DNA from: Gammaproteobacteria bacterium
GTDB lineage: Bacteria > Pseudomonadota > Gammaproteobacteria > Steroidobacterales > GCA-2729495
Direction: 5' to 3'
Assembly (NCBI GenBank): GCA_009692345.1
Contig: SHZI01000009.1
Span: 1 to 46,382, forward strand
Length of the DNA: 46,382 nucleotides
A program made the translations under genes and the position numbers. How positions within the stretch are numbered: position 1 is the stretch's first letter; every line of letters begins with the position of its first letter. This document shows positions 33,226-42,068 of the stretch, piece by piece. The notes beneath the pieces are model-generated. The model was not told the DNA's origin, searched no databases, and worked only from the letters and a program-made list of their open reading frames with translations.

Positions 33226-34508
33226 CCTCGCGCAATTGCCCTGTAGGCGATATCGCGGCGGTAGAGCGCGTCTTTAAACGTGACCTGCTTTACCACCCGG
33301 TAGGCTTCGGATTGCGCGGCCTGCACGGTGTCGCCGGTCCCGACGACGCACAAGACCCGGCCGCCGCGCGTCACGATTGTCCCGCTGGCATCGACTCCGG
33401 TGCCCGCATGAAAAACTTTGCTGGTGGGTGAAGCGGCAGTGGGCAGGCCGGTGATCTCGTCGCCCTTCCGGTAGTCGCCCGGGTAACCACCCGCAGCCAT
33501 GACCACGCCGACGGCGGGGCGGGGGTCCCACTCGACTTTGGTTTTGCCGAGCTTGCCGTCCAGCGCCGCATCGATCAGCTGCAGGAGTCCGGTTTTCAGG
33601 CGGAAAAGAATCGGCTGGGTTTCCGGGTCGCCGAAGCGGCAGTTGAATTCGAGGACTTTCGGCGTACCGTCGGGGCCAATCATCAGGCCCGCATAGAGAA
33701 AGCCTGTGTAGCGCACGCCTTCCGCTCTCAGGCCCTCGACCACGGGACGCAGCACTTCGTTCATCACGCGCTGGGCAATGGCATCCGTGACCACCGGGGC
33801 GGGTGAATAGGCCCCCATGCCGCCCGTGTTCGGGCCCTGGTCACCATCGTCCCGGGCCTTGTGATCCTGGGACGTAGCGAGCGGCAGGATCGCGCCGTCG
33901 ACGCCGACCATGGCGATGAAGCTTGCCTCCTCACCAACCAGAAACTCCTCGATGACCACCCGGGCGCCCGCGTCACCGAAGCTGCGTTCGCTCAGCATGT
34001 CAGTGACAGCGGCGTGAGCCTCCCTGAGAGTGTGGGCGACGACGACGCCTTTGCCGGCAGCGAGTCCGTCAGCCTTGACGACGATTGGCGCGCCCACCTC
34101 CTCCAGGTAGGCCTGGGCCTCCTCCACATCCGTGAAGGAGGCGTGGTGCGCCGTCGGGATCCGGTGTCGGACCATGAATTCCTTGGCGAAGGTCTTGGAG
34201 CTCTCGAGCCGTGCCGCCTGCTTGCGCGGGCCGAAGCAGCGCAGGCCGGAGTTCCAGAAGCGGTCAACGATGCCGGCAGCCAGCGGCGCCTCGGGGCCGA
34301 TCACGGTCAGCCCTACGTGCTCTTCCTTCGCGAGTTTCAGGAGCGCATCGATGTCCTCCGCAGCGACCGGGGCGTTGCGTACCTTTGGTTCCAGTGCGGT
34401 GCCCGCGTTGCCCGGCGCGACGATGACTTCCTCGACATCCTTTGACTGGGCCAGCTTCCAGGCCAGGGCGTGTTCGCGACCGCCGCCGCCGACGACGAGG
34501 ATCTTCAT
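33219..34508 (-). CDS. purD: Phosphoribosylamine-glycine ligase
   Basis: 429 residues, ATP-grasp fold. Features: MKILVVGGGGREHALAWKLA, VIGPEAPLAAGIVDRF, IVVKADGLAAGKGVVVA (ATP loop), QGPNTGGMGAYSPAPVV and VLEFNCRFGDPETQ. It makes glycinamide ribonucleotide in purine synthesis. The ATG at 34508 is set by the conserved N-terminus; the longer opening to 34664 is shadow sequence over purH. It follows purH by 37 bp, the spacer being filled by a REP-like element. Confidence 0.97.
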   Translation of the reverse strand: MKILVVGGGGREHALAWKLAQSKDVEEVIVAPGNAGTALEPKVRNAPVAAEDIDALLKLAKEEHVGLTVIGPEAPLAAGIVDRFWNSGLRCFGPRKQAARLESSKTFAKEFMVRHRIPTAHHASFTDVEEAQAYLEEVGAPIVVKADGLAAGKGVVVAHTLREAHAAVTDMLSERSFGDAGARVVIEEFLVGEEASFIAMVGVDGAILPLATSQDHKARDDGDQGPNTGGMGAYSPAPVVTDAIAQRVMNEVLRPVVEGLRAEGVRYTGFLYAGLMIGPDGTPKVLEFNCRFGDPETQPILFRLKTGLLQLIDAALDGKLGKTKVEWDPRPAVGVVMAAGGYPGDYRKGDEITGLPTAASPTSKVFHAGTGVDASGTIVTRGGRVLCVVGTGDTVQAAQSEAYRVVKQVTFKDALYRRDIAYRAIARGP

Positions 34509-34514
34509 GGATTT

Positions 34515-34537
34515 GCGCCGGTCGGCGCTCCTGCGGG
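34515..34537. repeat. REP-like element between purH and purD
   Basis: A 23-bp copy, one mismatch from 33203-33225 and in the same orientation, so purD is bracketed by direct repeats. It sits within the purH-purD spacer, where it could alter relative expression. Confidence 0.85.
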
Positions 34538-34545
34538 GACCATTG

Positions 34546-36090
34546 CTAGTGCCGGAAGTGCCGCATGCCCGTGAACAGCATGGCCATGCCGTGCTCGTCC
34601 GCGGCGGCGATGACTTCTGCATCGCGCACCGAACCGCCGGGCTGAATGAGGGTGCGGATGCCAAAACTCGCTGCCAGATCTACCCCGTCCCGGAAGGGAA
34701 AGAAGGCGTCGGAGGCCAGGGTGGCGCCAGCGGTCTCCAGGCCCGCTTCCTCGGCCTTCCAGGCCGCGATGCGGACGCTCATCACCCGGCTCATCTGTCC
34801 CGCGCCGATACCAATGGTGGCGCCGTCCCGGACGAAGAGAATGGCGTTGGACTTCACCGAGCGCACCAGCTTCCAGGCCAGTGCCGCGTCGGCCCGCTCG
34901 GCGGCAGTTGGCTGGCGCCGGGTGACGACGCGCAGGTCACTGTCGGGGACAGTGGCCACGTCGGCATCCTGGACCAGCATGCCGCCCTCGAGCTGCTCGA
35001 CCCGGAGACCCGGCGGCAGCACCGGGCGCAGCGGCCCCGTCTGCAGCACGCGAATGTTTGGCTTGCGGGCCAGCGCTGTGAGCGCTTCGGGCGTGTAAGC
35101 CGGGGCCACCAGCACTTCAACGAACTGCCGCTCGACAATCGTGGTCGCCAGCGCCCCATCGACGGTGGTGTTAAAGGCGATGATGCCCCCGAAGGCGGAA
35201 GTGGGGTCCGTGGCATAGGCCTTCTCATAGGCAGCAAGGGCAGACGTGCCGAGGCCCACGCCGCATGGGTTCGCATGCTTGACGATGACGCAGGCGGGCG
35301 CCGCCAGCGAGCGCACGCACTCGAGGGCCGCGTCCGCATCGGCCAGATTATTGAAGGACAGTTCTTTCCCCTGGCGGAAAGTCGCGCCCACCACGGTATC
35401 GGCAGCGCCACCGGTCAGCGTATAGAGGCCCGCCCGCTGGTGCGGGTTCTCGCCATAGCGCAGGGTGTCCCGCAACGTCAGTCCCAGCGGGTAGCGGACG
35501 GGCAGAGCAGTGTCCCCATCAGCGTGGCGCAGCCAGTTGAAGACGGCGGCGTCGTAGCTGGCCGTGTGGGCGAATACCTTGCGCGCCAGGTAGCGGCGCG
35601 TGTCCACGCCCACGCTACCGTCTTGTTCGAGTTCCCGGAGCACACGCTCGTAATCCGCCGGATCGACCACCACGGCGACGAAGGCGTGGTTCTTCGCTGC
35701 GGCTCGCAGCATGGCGGGACCGCCGACGTCGATGTTCTCGATGGCCTCGTCCCGCGTGCAGTCCGGGCGGCTCACGGTGGCTTCGAAGGGGTAGAGGTTG
35801 ACCACCAGCAGGTCGATGGGGCCGATGCCATGCTCCCGCATCACTGCGTCGTCCACGGCGCGACGGCCCAGCAGGCCCCCGTGAATGGCGGGATGGAGGG
35901 TTTTTACCCGCCCGTCCATGATTTCGGGAAAGCCAGTGATTTCAGACACATCCATAACCTGCAGGCTGGCGTTACGGAGCGCGGTAGCTGTGCCGCCGGT
36001 AGAGATCAGGTCGAAGCCCAAGCCCCGGAGCCGGCTGGCGAGATCGACAACGCCGGCCTTGTCGGACACGCTGATAAGTGCCCGCCTCAT
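34546..36090 (-). CDS. purH: Bifunctional AICAR formyltransferase/IMP cyclohydrolase
   Basis: 514 residues. The N-terminal IMP cyclohydrolase part ([45 protein letters not shown]) is followed by the formyltransferase with [13 protein letters not shown], the catalytic Lys-His of [22 protein letters not shown] and [12 protein letters not shown]. It performs the last two steps of IMP synthesis. It lies 6 bp downstream of fis, an arrangement common in pseudomonads and relatives. Confidence 0.97.
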   Translation of the reverse strand: MRRALISVSDKAGVVDLASRLRGLGFDLISTGGTATALRNASLQVMDVSEITGFPEIMDGRVKTLHPAIHGGLLGRRAVDDAVMREHGIGPIDLLVVNLYPFEATVSRPDCTRDEAIENIDVGGPAMLRAAAKNHAFVAVVVDPADYERVLRELEQDGSVGVDTRRYLARKVFAHTASYDAAVFNWLRHADGDTALPVRYPLGLTLRDTLRYGENPHQRAGLYTLTGGAADTVVGATFRQGKELSFNNLADADAALECVRSLAAPACVIVKHANPCGVGLGTSALAAYEKAYATDPTSAFGGIIAFNTTVDGALATTIVERQFVEVLVAPAYTPEALTALARKPNIRVLQTGPLRPVLPPGLRVEQLEGGMLVQDADVATVPDSDLRVVTRRQPTAAERADAALAWKLVRSVKSNAILFVRDGATIGIGAGQMSRVMSVRIAAWKAEEAGLETAGATLASDAFFPFRDGVDLAASFGIRTLIQPGGSVRDAEVIAAADEHGMAMLFTGMRHFRH

Positions 36091-36096
36091 GCCGCG

Positions 36097-36411
36097 CTAG
36101 CCGAGCAGCTGGTAGTGCCGGAGTTTTTTGCGCAAGGTCGCGCGATTGATACCAAGGATCTCGGCGGCCACGCTCTGGTTGCCCTTGGTGTAGTCCAGCA
36201 CGGCCTTGAACAGGGGTTCTTCAACTTCGCCCAGAACCAGTTCATAGAGATCACCCGGCCGGTGGCCATTGAGATCGCCGAAGTATTTCTGCAGGGCTTC
36301 TTCAGTGGAGTCACGGAGCAGACGGTTCCGGACGGGAATGGTGGAAGCACCCTGGCGTGGCGAAGCGTGCTTCCTGGTTGAGTTTTTGCTGCGTACCTTT
36401 TCCGCTCCCAC
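36097..36411 (-). CDS. fis: Fis-family nucleoid DNA-binding protein
   Basis: 104 residues from the chosen GTG. The C-terminus is the Fis helix-turn-helix: YTKGNQSVAAEILGINRATL, then RKKLRHYQLLG. The preceding segment (LYELVLGEVEEPLFKAVLD) is the dimerisation region. Fis bends DNA and regulates stable RNA and many growth genes. The start is uncertain: the GTG at 36411 has a GGGGA upstream and gives a typical length; an ATG at 36486 would give 129 residues. The usual upstream partner dusB is absent. Confidence 0.88.
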   Translation of the reverse strand: MGAEKVRSKNSTRKHASPRQGASTIPVRNRLLRDSTEEALQKYFGDLNGHRPGDLYELVLGEVEEPLFKAVLDYTKGNQSVAAEILGINRATLRKKLRHYQLLG

Positions 36412-36725
36412 TCCCCGCCCCCCAAGAAAGACCAACCCCGGTTGCCATCGTGGTGTTGCCGCTGCCGGCATTATCACCAAAGGCAATAACTCTCAAGCGC
36501 TTGTAAAGCTCTGGATGCTCGCGGCGAATCGTCGAAGAATTATTGGCCACTTGCGAGCGAGAGAAAGCATAGCACGACGAAACCGAGTGCTGTGTTCTTG
36601 TTCAGCGTATCTGCGCAGTGGTTAATCGCAGGCTGATACGCAAGGGCTGTTTGCCGGTGCCTCGCCTGCGGACAAACAGTTGCGCGTGATTCGTGAGGTG
36701 AGTTCAGCGCGCCCAGGCGTCGCGC
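36412..36725. other. Intergenic region upstream of fis (about 310 bp)
   Basis: No protein gene. In many relatives dusB lies here, but no dusB fragment is visible. The stretch is less GC-rich than its surroundings and holds the candidate fis promoter. Confidence 0.5.
36566..36574 (-). promoter_or_regulatory. Candidate extended -10 promoter for fis
   Basis: On the minus strand TGCTATGCT matches the extended -10 pattern TGnTATnnT, about 155 bp upstream of the chosen fis start. No good -35 hexamer accompanies it, which is acceptable for extended -10 promoters. Confidence 0.35.
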
Positions 36726-38048
36726 TCAGGGCGAAAAGGGTTCGCGCTCGGCACGGCAGAGCAGGCCTTCCCGCCGGCTCATCACGCACACGTCCACGTC
36801 GAAGCCCAGGGCATCCCGGCCAGGATCCTTCAGCCTGATCTCTACTGGAATCAGAGTGCCTGGGCTGACCGGCTCCCGGGGCCGTGGTGTCTTGCCCAGA
36901 TATTCCCCGGGCCGGAACACGCGGGAACCCACCGGCCTCGCGAGGCCATCGCGAAGCGTGACCCGCACGAAGGGCAGGCCGACCGGCTTGTCGCCCACCA
37001 CGGCGATCCGGGCCAGAATGTCGAGAGCGCCCCGGCTGCTGCGATCAGCGACGGCCTCCGAGCTGCGCACCTGATAGGCCTGCAGATCCCAGGCGGGCCA
37101 TAACGGGAGACCCAGCGCCGCGTACATCCGCTGCAGGGGCTCGGTCAGGACGGGATTGGTCGCCAGCTCGTCCCGCTGCTGGTGAAGCACTTGCATTACG
37201 AGCATCAGGGCCAGCAGCGCACTACCGCCGGTGTAGGCCCAGCCCCACCCGGAACCCGGCGTCCCCGGTGCCGCGGGCAGCGTCCAGAGGAACGGGCGGT
37301 CTGCTGTACGGAGTTGCGGTTCCGGTTCCGGAAAAGCGACGCCCCCAGGTTCGGCGTTCGGGTCTCCCGGGAGATCGACAGCAAAGTCTGTGGGCAACGG
37401 CGCTGCCGGCGGGGCTTCCCGGGGGGTATCCTCACTGATCACATACACGGGTTCGGCTGAGACCTCGTCGTCCGGAACCTCCGCGAGGAGCGACTGCCAG
37501 TCGGCGCCGTTACCCGGCTCAGCGTCGCGGACTTCGCTGGCTAGCGCCCGATAGAGGCCCGCCTGGTCCACGGTGTCGGAGCCGATGTCCCGCCCCACGT
37601 CGGCTTTGGCTGCCACCTCGGGCGCCGGTGCGCTGGCTGGTCCTGAAGGCTGCTCTGGGTTATTGCCGGCGAAAAAGTTGGACCAGTTGTCTGCCGGAAT
37701 ATCGAACTCGAGGGGGTCCTCGCTGACCGGCAGTGGGACATAGGTTGCGGCGGCCTCCAGTTCGGGCGGCGCCGCGGGCCGTTCAGGTTCGGTGGGCAGG
37801 CCCGGGACCGCAACCTCCGGCCCGGCTTCCGGAGTCATGGTCGTGGTGTCGACGGCTGCACCCTGGTCCACATCGGTCGGCAGCGTGAGTTGCTGGAGGG
37901 TTACGGTGGGCGGCAACTGGTCAGCCAGAGTCGCCAGGGCGTTGAATGTGGCGCCGCAGTGCCCGCAGCGCACGTAGCCTTCCGCCACGCGCAACTCGGT
38001 AGTGCTGATGCGGAAGACCGTGCCGCACTCGGGACAATTGGTGAACAT
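36726..38048 (-). CDS. Zinc-ribbon and DUF3426 membrane protein
   Basis: 440 residues. An N-terminal MJ0042-type zinc ribbon (CPECGTVFRIS with a second pair in VRCGHCGATFNA), a long acidic/Pro-rich linker (about 60-265), one membrane helix (about 280-300) and a C-terminal DUF3426 domain with RVTLRDGLARPVGSRVFRPG and PVEIRLKDPG. Function unknown, but the gene is regularly next to prmA and fis in Gammaproteobacteria. It follows prmA by 4 bp. Confidence 0.88.
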   Translation of the reverse strand: MFTNCPECGTVFRISTTELRVAEGYVRCGHCGATFNALATLADQLPPTVTLQQLTLPTDVDQGAAVDTTTMTPEAGPEVAVPGLPTEPERPAAPPELEAAATYVPLPVSEDPLEFDIPADNWSNFFAGNNPEQPSGPASAPAPEVAAKADVGRDIGSDTVDQAGLYRALASEVRDAEPGNGADWQSLLAEVPDDEVSAEPVYVISEDTPREAPPAAPLPTDFAVDLPGDPNAEPGGVAFPEPEPQLRTADRPFLWTLPAAPGTPGSGWGWAYTGGSALLALMLVMQVLHQQRDELATNPVLTEPLQRMYAALGLPLWPAWDLQAYQVRSSEAVADRSSRGALDILARIAVVGDKPVGLPFVRVTLRDGLARPVGSRVFRPGEYLGKTPRPREPVSPGTLIPVEIRLKDPGRDALGFDVDVCVMSRREGLLCRAEREPFSP

Positions 38049-38052
38049 CGTT

Positions 38053-38931
38053 CTAGTGCGGCACGGCCCCGGTCAGCAACACCCACCCGCCCTGTTCATC
38101 GGTAATGGCCAGAGGGACCCAGGGCTGGAATGCCGCGATGACCTCGGTGGCCTGCTCTGCAAGGATACCGCTCAATGCCACCCGGGTACCCGCCTGACCG
38201 AAGCGGCGCAGTTCCGGGGCCAGGCGCACGAGGGGGCCAGAAAGAATGTTGGCCACCAGCACGTCAAAACAGTCAGCGCGGGCTGCGGGCAGCAATTCCA
38301 CTGGCATCCCGGTTGTCAGCCGGGTCCCACAGCCGTTCCGGGTGGCGTTATCGACTGTGGCGCTCAATGCCTGCGGGTCGATATCCACGGCTACAGCCTC
38401 CCGGGCCCCCAGCGCGACTGCACCGATCGCCAGTATCCCGGAGCCGCACCCGTAATCGAGCACCCGCTGGGCCCCCAGCGGCTGACTGTCCAGCCACACC
38501 AGGCACATGGCGGTGGTCGGGTGAGTGCCGGTGCCGAAAGCGAGGCCGGGCTCAAGAAGGACACTGACGCCGGCTGGGTCGGGACAGGCCTGGCCCGCGG
38601 GGCAGATCCACAGCCGCTGACCGAAGCGCAGGGGCTTGAGGGTGCGACGCCACTCCGCGTCCCAGTCCCGGTCTGCGACCCACTCAAAGGACAACTGGGC
38701 TCCCGGGAAGGCCGCCAGGACCTGCTCCCGGGGTAACGTGGGCGGCAGCAGCGCAGTAACCCGGACGGCTGCCCAGAGGGGAGTTGCGCCGGGCTCCGGC
38801 TCCAGAATCTCCTCGTCATCTGCGCCCTGGGTCCAGGTAACGAGGGCTCCGAGGCTCTCGAACGCTGCTTCAACTCCCGCCACTAAAGCCTGCGGGCAGT
38901 TCACGGCGGCCTGCAGCCAGCGCTCGGTCAT
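38053..38931 (-). CDS. prmA: Ribosomal protein L11 methyltransferase
   Basis: 292 residues. Features: EWRRTLKPLRFG, LEPGLAFGTGTHPTTAMCL, the SAM-binding VLDYGCGSGILAIGAVALGA, and ANILSGPLVRLAPEL. PrmA trimethylates L11. The ATG at 38931 (MTERWLQAAV) matches the family N-terminus; an opening up to 39048 overlaps accC and was rejected. It starts 10 bp after accC. Confidence 0.96.
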   Translation of the reverse strand: MTERWLQAAVNCPQALVAGVEAAFESLGALVTWTQGADDEEILEPEPGATPLWAAVRVTALLPPTLPREQVLAAFPGAQLSFEWVADRDWDAEWRRTLKPLRFGQRLWICPAGQACPDPAGVSVLLEPGLAFGTGTHPTTAMCLVWLDSQPLGAQRVLDYGCGSGILAIGAVALGAREAVAVDIDPQALSATVDNATRNGCGTRLTTGMPVELLPAARADCFDVLVANILSGPLVRLAPELRRFGQAGTRVALSGILAEQATEVIAAFQPWVPLAITDEQGGWVLLTGAVPH

Positions 38932-38941
38932 CGTCCTTAGC

Positions 38942-40282
38942 TCAGATCCGCAGCTTCTTCTCGAGGTAGTGAATGTCCGTGCGCCCGCGGCGAAAGGCGG
39001 CGTCCTCACAGAGATTCCGATGCAAGGGGATGTTGGTCTTGATGCCATCCACCACCATCTCGCTCAACGCGATACTCATGCGGGCAATGGCCGATTCCCG
39101 GTCATCGCCATGGGCAATGACCTTGGCCACCAGCGAATCGTAGAATGGGGGCACGGTGTAGCCGCTGTACAGGTGGCTGTCCACGCGGATGCCCGGACCG
39201 CCCGGCGGGTGCCAGACATCCACCTTGCCGGGCGACGGCATGAACGTGCGGGGATCCTCGGCATTGATGCGGCATTCCACGGCGTGGCCGCGGATGACCA
39301 GATCTTCCTGGCGGAACGACAGCTTCTCGCCCGCCGCAATCTTGAGCTGTTCCTTGACGATGTCGATGCCGGTGATCAGTTCCGTTACCGGGTGCTCCAC
39401 CTGGACCCGGGTGTTCATCTCGATGAAGTAGAACTCGCCATTCTCGTAGAGGAACTCAAAGGTGCCGGCGCTGCGATAGCCGATCTCATGGCAGGCTTCG
39501 ACCACGCGGGCGCCCATCTTCATGCGCAGCTCGTGGGGAATGCCCGGGGCCGGGGCCTCCTCCAGGACCTTCTGATGCCGGCGCTGCATGGAGCAGTCCC
39601 GGTCGAAGAGGTGCACAGCATTGCCGTGGGCATCGGCCAGCACCTGGAACTCAATATGCCGCGGCTTCTCCAGGTACTTCTCCATGTAGACCGTGCTGTT
39701 GCCGAAGGCGGCGCCTGCTTCCCCCCGGGTGGTCGCAATGGCATTGAGCAGGTGGGCATCGCTGTGCACCACGCGCATGCCCCTGCCGCCGCCGCCGCCA
39801 GCTGCCTTGATGATCACGGGATAGCCGATCGACCGGGCCATTGCCAGGGTCTCGTCGTCGTCCTCACCCAGCGGCCCGTCGGAGCCGGGCACGCAGGGCA
39901 CGCCGGCGGCCCGCATCGCTGTCTTGGCTGAGATCTTGTCACCCATCAGCCGGATGACCTCCGGGGGCGGGCCGACAAAGATGAAGCCGCTGCGTTGGAC
40001 GCGCTCGGCAAAATCAGCATTCTCGGCCAGGAACCCATAGCCCGGGTGAATGGCCACCGCGTCGGTGACCTCCGCTGCACTGATGATGGCCGGCATGTTC
40101 AGGTAGCTCTGCGCGGAGGGCGGCGGGCCTATGCACACCGTCTCGTCGGCGAGCAGCACATGCTTCAGGCTGGCGTCGGCCGTCGAGTGCACGGCCACGG
40201 TCTTGATGCCCAGTTCGCGACAGGCGCGTTGAATGCGCAGCGCGATCTCACCCCGATTGGCGATGACGACTTTGTCGAGCAT
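38942..40282 (-). CDS. accC: Acetyl-CoA carboxylase biotin carboxylase subunit
   Basis: 446 residues, the usual length. Features: [35 protein letters not shown], the ATP loop [32 protein letters not shown] and EHPVTE. It carboxylates biotin on AccB, the first half of malonyl-CoA formation. The ATG at 40282 lies 7 bp after accB, and the two subunits are expected to be made together. Confidence 0.98.
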   Translation of the reverse strand: MLDKVVIANRGEIALRIQRACRELGIKTVAVHSTADASLKHVLLADETVCIGPPPSAQSYLNMPAIISAAEVTDAVAIHPGYGFLAENADFAERVQRSGFIFVGPPPEVIRLMGDKISAKTAMRAAGVPCVPGSDGPLGEDDDETLAMARSIGYPVIIKAAGGGGGRGMRVVHSDAHLLNAIATTRGEAGAAFGNSTVYMEKYLEKPRHIEFQVLADAHGNAVHLFDRDCSMQRRHQKVLEEAPAPGIPHELRMKMGARVVEACHEIGYRSAGTFEFLYENGEFYFIEMNTRVQVEHPVTELITGIDIVKEQLKIAAGEKLSFRQEDLVIRGHAVECRINAEDPRTFMPSPGKVDVWHPPGGPGIRVDSHLYSGYTVPPFYDSLVAKVIAHGDDRESAIARMSIALSEMVVDGIKTNIPLHRNLCEDAAFRRGRTDIHYLEKKLRI

Positions 40283-40289
40283 CGGGGGC

Positions 40290-40751
40290 TTAAGGTTCGA
40301 TAATGAACAGTGCCTGGCCGAACTCGACCGGCTCACCGTTCTTCGCGAGGGCTGCAACCACCTTGCCGGCCACGTCGGCCTCGATCTGGTTCATCATCTT
40401 CATCGCTTCGATGATGCACAGGGTGGCGCCGGCCTGGACCTGATCCCCAATCTTCACGAAGTTTGGGGTGCCCGGCGCGGGCGCTTCATAGTAGGTGCCC
40501 ACCATGGGTGACAGGACCTTGTGGCCCGTGGCCTCGGGCGCAGCGGCCGGGGTGGCTGGAGGGGCCGGGCCTGCACCACCGGTTGCGGCGGGGGCGGCGA
40601 AATAGGGTTGAGGAGGCAGCGGGTACTGGGGCGGCGCGTTGGTCATGTGACGACTGATGCGCACCGATTCCTCGCCCTCGGTGATCTCAAGCTCGGCGAG
40701 GCCGGATTCTTCCAGCAGCTCGATCAGCTTCTTTACCTTGCGGATATCCAT
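40290..40751 (-). CDS. accB: Biotin carboxyl carrier protein of acetyl-CoA carboxylase
   Basis: 153 residues. An N-terminal helical domain ([17 protein letters not shown]), a Pro/Ala-rich linker (about 40-75) and a C-terminal biotinyl domain with the biotinylated Lys in [17 protein letters not shown]. It carries CO2 between AccC and the carboxyltransferase. It is preceded by aroQ at 12 bp, as in pseudomonads. Confidence 0.98.
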   Translation of the reverse strand: MDIRKVKKLIELLEESGLAELEITEGEESVRISRHMTNAPPQYPLPPQPYFAAPAATGGAGPAPPATPAAAPEATGHKVLSPMVGTYYEAPAPGTPNFVKIGDQVQAGATLCIIEAMKMMNQIEADVAGKVVAALAKNGEPVEFGQALFIIEP

Positions 40752-40763
40752 GAAAGTCCTCGC

Positions 40764-41213
40764 TTAGTCGGGTCGGGGCCGGGCGAGTTGCGCGCAGGCC
40801 GCTTGCAGGGCCAGGAGGTAACCCTGGGCGCCGAGGCCGGTGATGACGCCAACGGCCACGTCGGAGACGTAGGAGTGCCGCCGGAATTCCTCCCGGGCGT
40901 ACACGTTGCTGAGATGAATCTCGATAAACGGGATGCCGACCGCCAGGAGTGCGTCCCGCAGGGCCACACTGGTATGGGTCAGGGCGCCCGGGTTGAGCAG
41001 GATGAAGTCCACGTGACCAGCGGCCTGCTGGATGCGGTCTACCAGGGCGGCTTCCGAGTTGGTCTGGAAGGTGGCCAGTTCGTGCCCCGCTGCCTGGGCG
41101 GCGGCGGTAGCGGTCTTTTCGATGTCTGCGAGGGTCGTGGAGCCGTAAAGGTGGGGCTCCCGGCGGCCGAGCAGGTTGAGGTTGGGGCCGTTTAGCAGCA
41201 ATAGCTGCGCCAT
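40764..41213 (-). CDS. aroQ: 3-dehydroquinate dehydratase, type II
   Basis: 149 residues. Features: [21 protein letters not shown], with the catalytic Tyr in [22 protein letters not shown] and [19 protein letters not shown]. It dehydrates 3-dehydroquinate in the shikimate pathway. It is the first gene of the aroQ-accB-accC-prmA run; a long hairpin element lies upstream. Confidence 0.97.
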   Translation of the reverse strand: MAQLLLLNGPNLNLLGRREPHLYGSTTLADIEKTATAAAQAAGHELATFQTNSEAALVDRIQQAAGHVDFILLNPGALTHTSVALRDALLAVGIPFIEIHLSNVYAREEFRRHSYVSDVAVGVITGLGAQGYLLALQAACAQLARPRPD

Positions 41214-41291
41214 CGAATGAGGTCTATATCGCCGAAGATGCCTGCAATTTTAGCGACTTTTGCCGGAAAAGGACATAACACGTAAAAACGT

Positions 41292-41381
41292 AAAAAGGTA
41301 CCGGACCTTAGTTGTTTGGTTTCTTTAGTTGTTGGGGCAAATAACTAAACAAACCAAACAACTAAGGTCCGGTACCTTTTT
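41292..41381. repeat. Very long hairpin element (perfect 31-bp arms) between tlpA and aroQ
   Basis: Arms 41292-41322 and 41351-41381 are perfectly complementary over 31 bp, starting AAAAAGGTACCGGACC. The inner sequence continues to pair: 41324-41333 with 41340-41349 after one C-C mismatch, with one G-U wobble, leaving a 6-nt loop (GGGGCA). The whole structure is about 41 bp long. The right arm contains the last codons and TAG stop of the tlpA-like gene. The size and perfection exceed a normal terminator and suggest a miniature palindromic mobile element; only A/T at its ends resembles a terminator. Confidence 0.9.
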
Positions 41382-42051
41382 GGGCCTGCCCGAGGATCAG
41401 GCGGGACGGGGCATTGGCCGGGGTGAGTGTACCGGTCGCCAGTCCGTCTGCAACGGCGGCAATCTGTTCGAGGTCGCGGGCGGTGATCTCGCCCATATGG
41501 ATGGCGAGCACCGTCCCGTCCGGGGCCGCAACCACCGAGAGTGGCAGCGCAAACTCCGGGGCAAACCGCTCCGCCGCCCGGGTGGCATCCATCTCGCCCA
41601 CCAGATTGGGGTAGGTCACCCCGGTTTCCCCGATGAACCGGAGGACGGCGTCGTAGCGGTCGATGGCGATGCCAATCACCTGCAGCCGGGCTGGATCCTC
41701 CCCGGCCTGAAACTGCTCGAGCAGTGGCATTTCCTTCCGGCAGGGGGCGCACCAGGTAGCCCAGAAATTGATGAGCAGGGTGCGGCCGGACCACTCCACA
41801 AGCGCCCGGGGCTGACCCTTGAGGTCCTTCAGGGTCAGCGCCGGCAGCGCGTCTCCAACCCGGATGGGCGCTGCAGAAACGACTTCAGAAACAGCAGGTT
41901 CAAACTTGACAGCGGAATCGACACTCGAGTTGTCAGTGGTATTGACAGCCGGTGTATTCGCGCCGCGCCTCCAGCCAGTGCCCACCAGGATGCCGCCGGC
42001 CAGGAAGACGGCGACCCAGAGGCCAAGGGCGAGCTTGCGAATGGGGCGCAC
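41362..42051 (-). CDS. TlpA-like membrane-anchored thioredoxin
   Basis: 229 residues. A signal anchor (about 3-22, IRKLALGLWVAVFLAGG) precedes a TlpA/ResA fold: LTLKDLKGQPRALVEWSGRT, redox site FWATWCAPCRKEMPLLEQF, IGIAIDRYDAVLRFI and PLSVVAAPDGTVLAIHMG. It would be a periplasmic thiol reductase, plausibly receiving electrons from the adjacent DsbD. The start is a GTG at 42051, 18 bp after the dsbD stop; the longer opening lies inside dsbD. The last five codons (KGTGP) and stop are supplied by the hairpin element at 41351-41381. Confidence 0.85.
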   Translation of the reverse strand: MRPIRKLALGLWVAVFLAGGILVGTGWRRGANTPAVNTTDNSSVDSAVKFEPAVSEVVSAAPIRVGDALPALTLKDLKGQPRALVEWSGRTLLINFWATWCAPCRKEMPLLEQFQAGEDPARLQVIGIAIDRYDAVLRFIGETGVTYPNLVGEMDATRAAERFAPEFALPLSVVAAPDGTVLAIHMGEITARDLEQIAAVADGLATGTLTPANAPSRLILGQAQKGTGP

Positions 42052-42068
42052 GGGAAGCTGAGCTGGCC

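Noticed and set aside
34132-36381. Plus-strand open frame of 749 codons
   Set aside because: Runs antisense over purD, purH and fis, all of which have definite motifs on minus.
41292-41381. Ordinary intrinsic terminator for tlpA
   Set aside because: Perfect 31-bp arms with a 41-bp total stem are far longer than normal terminators, and the stop codon lies inside the arm. It may still terminate transcription.
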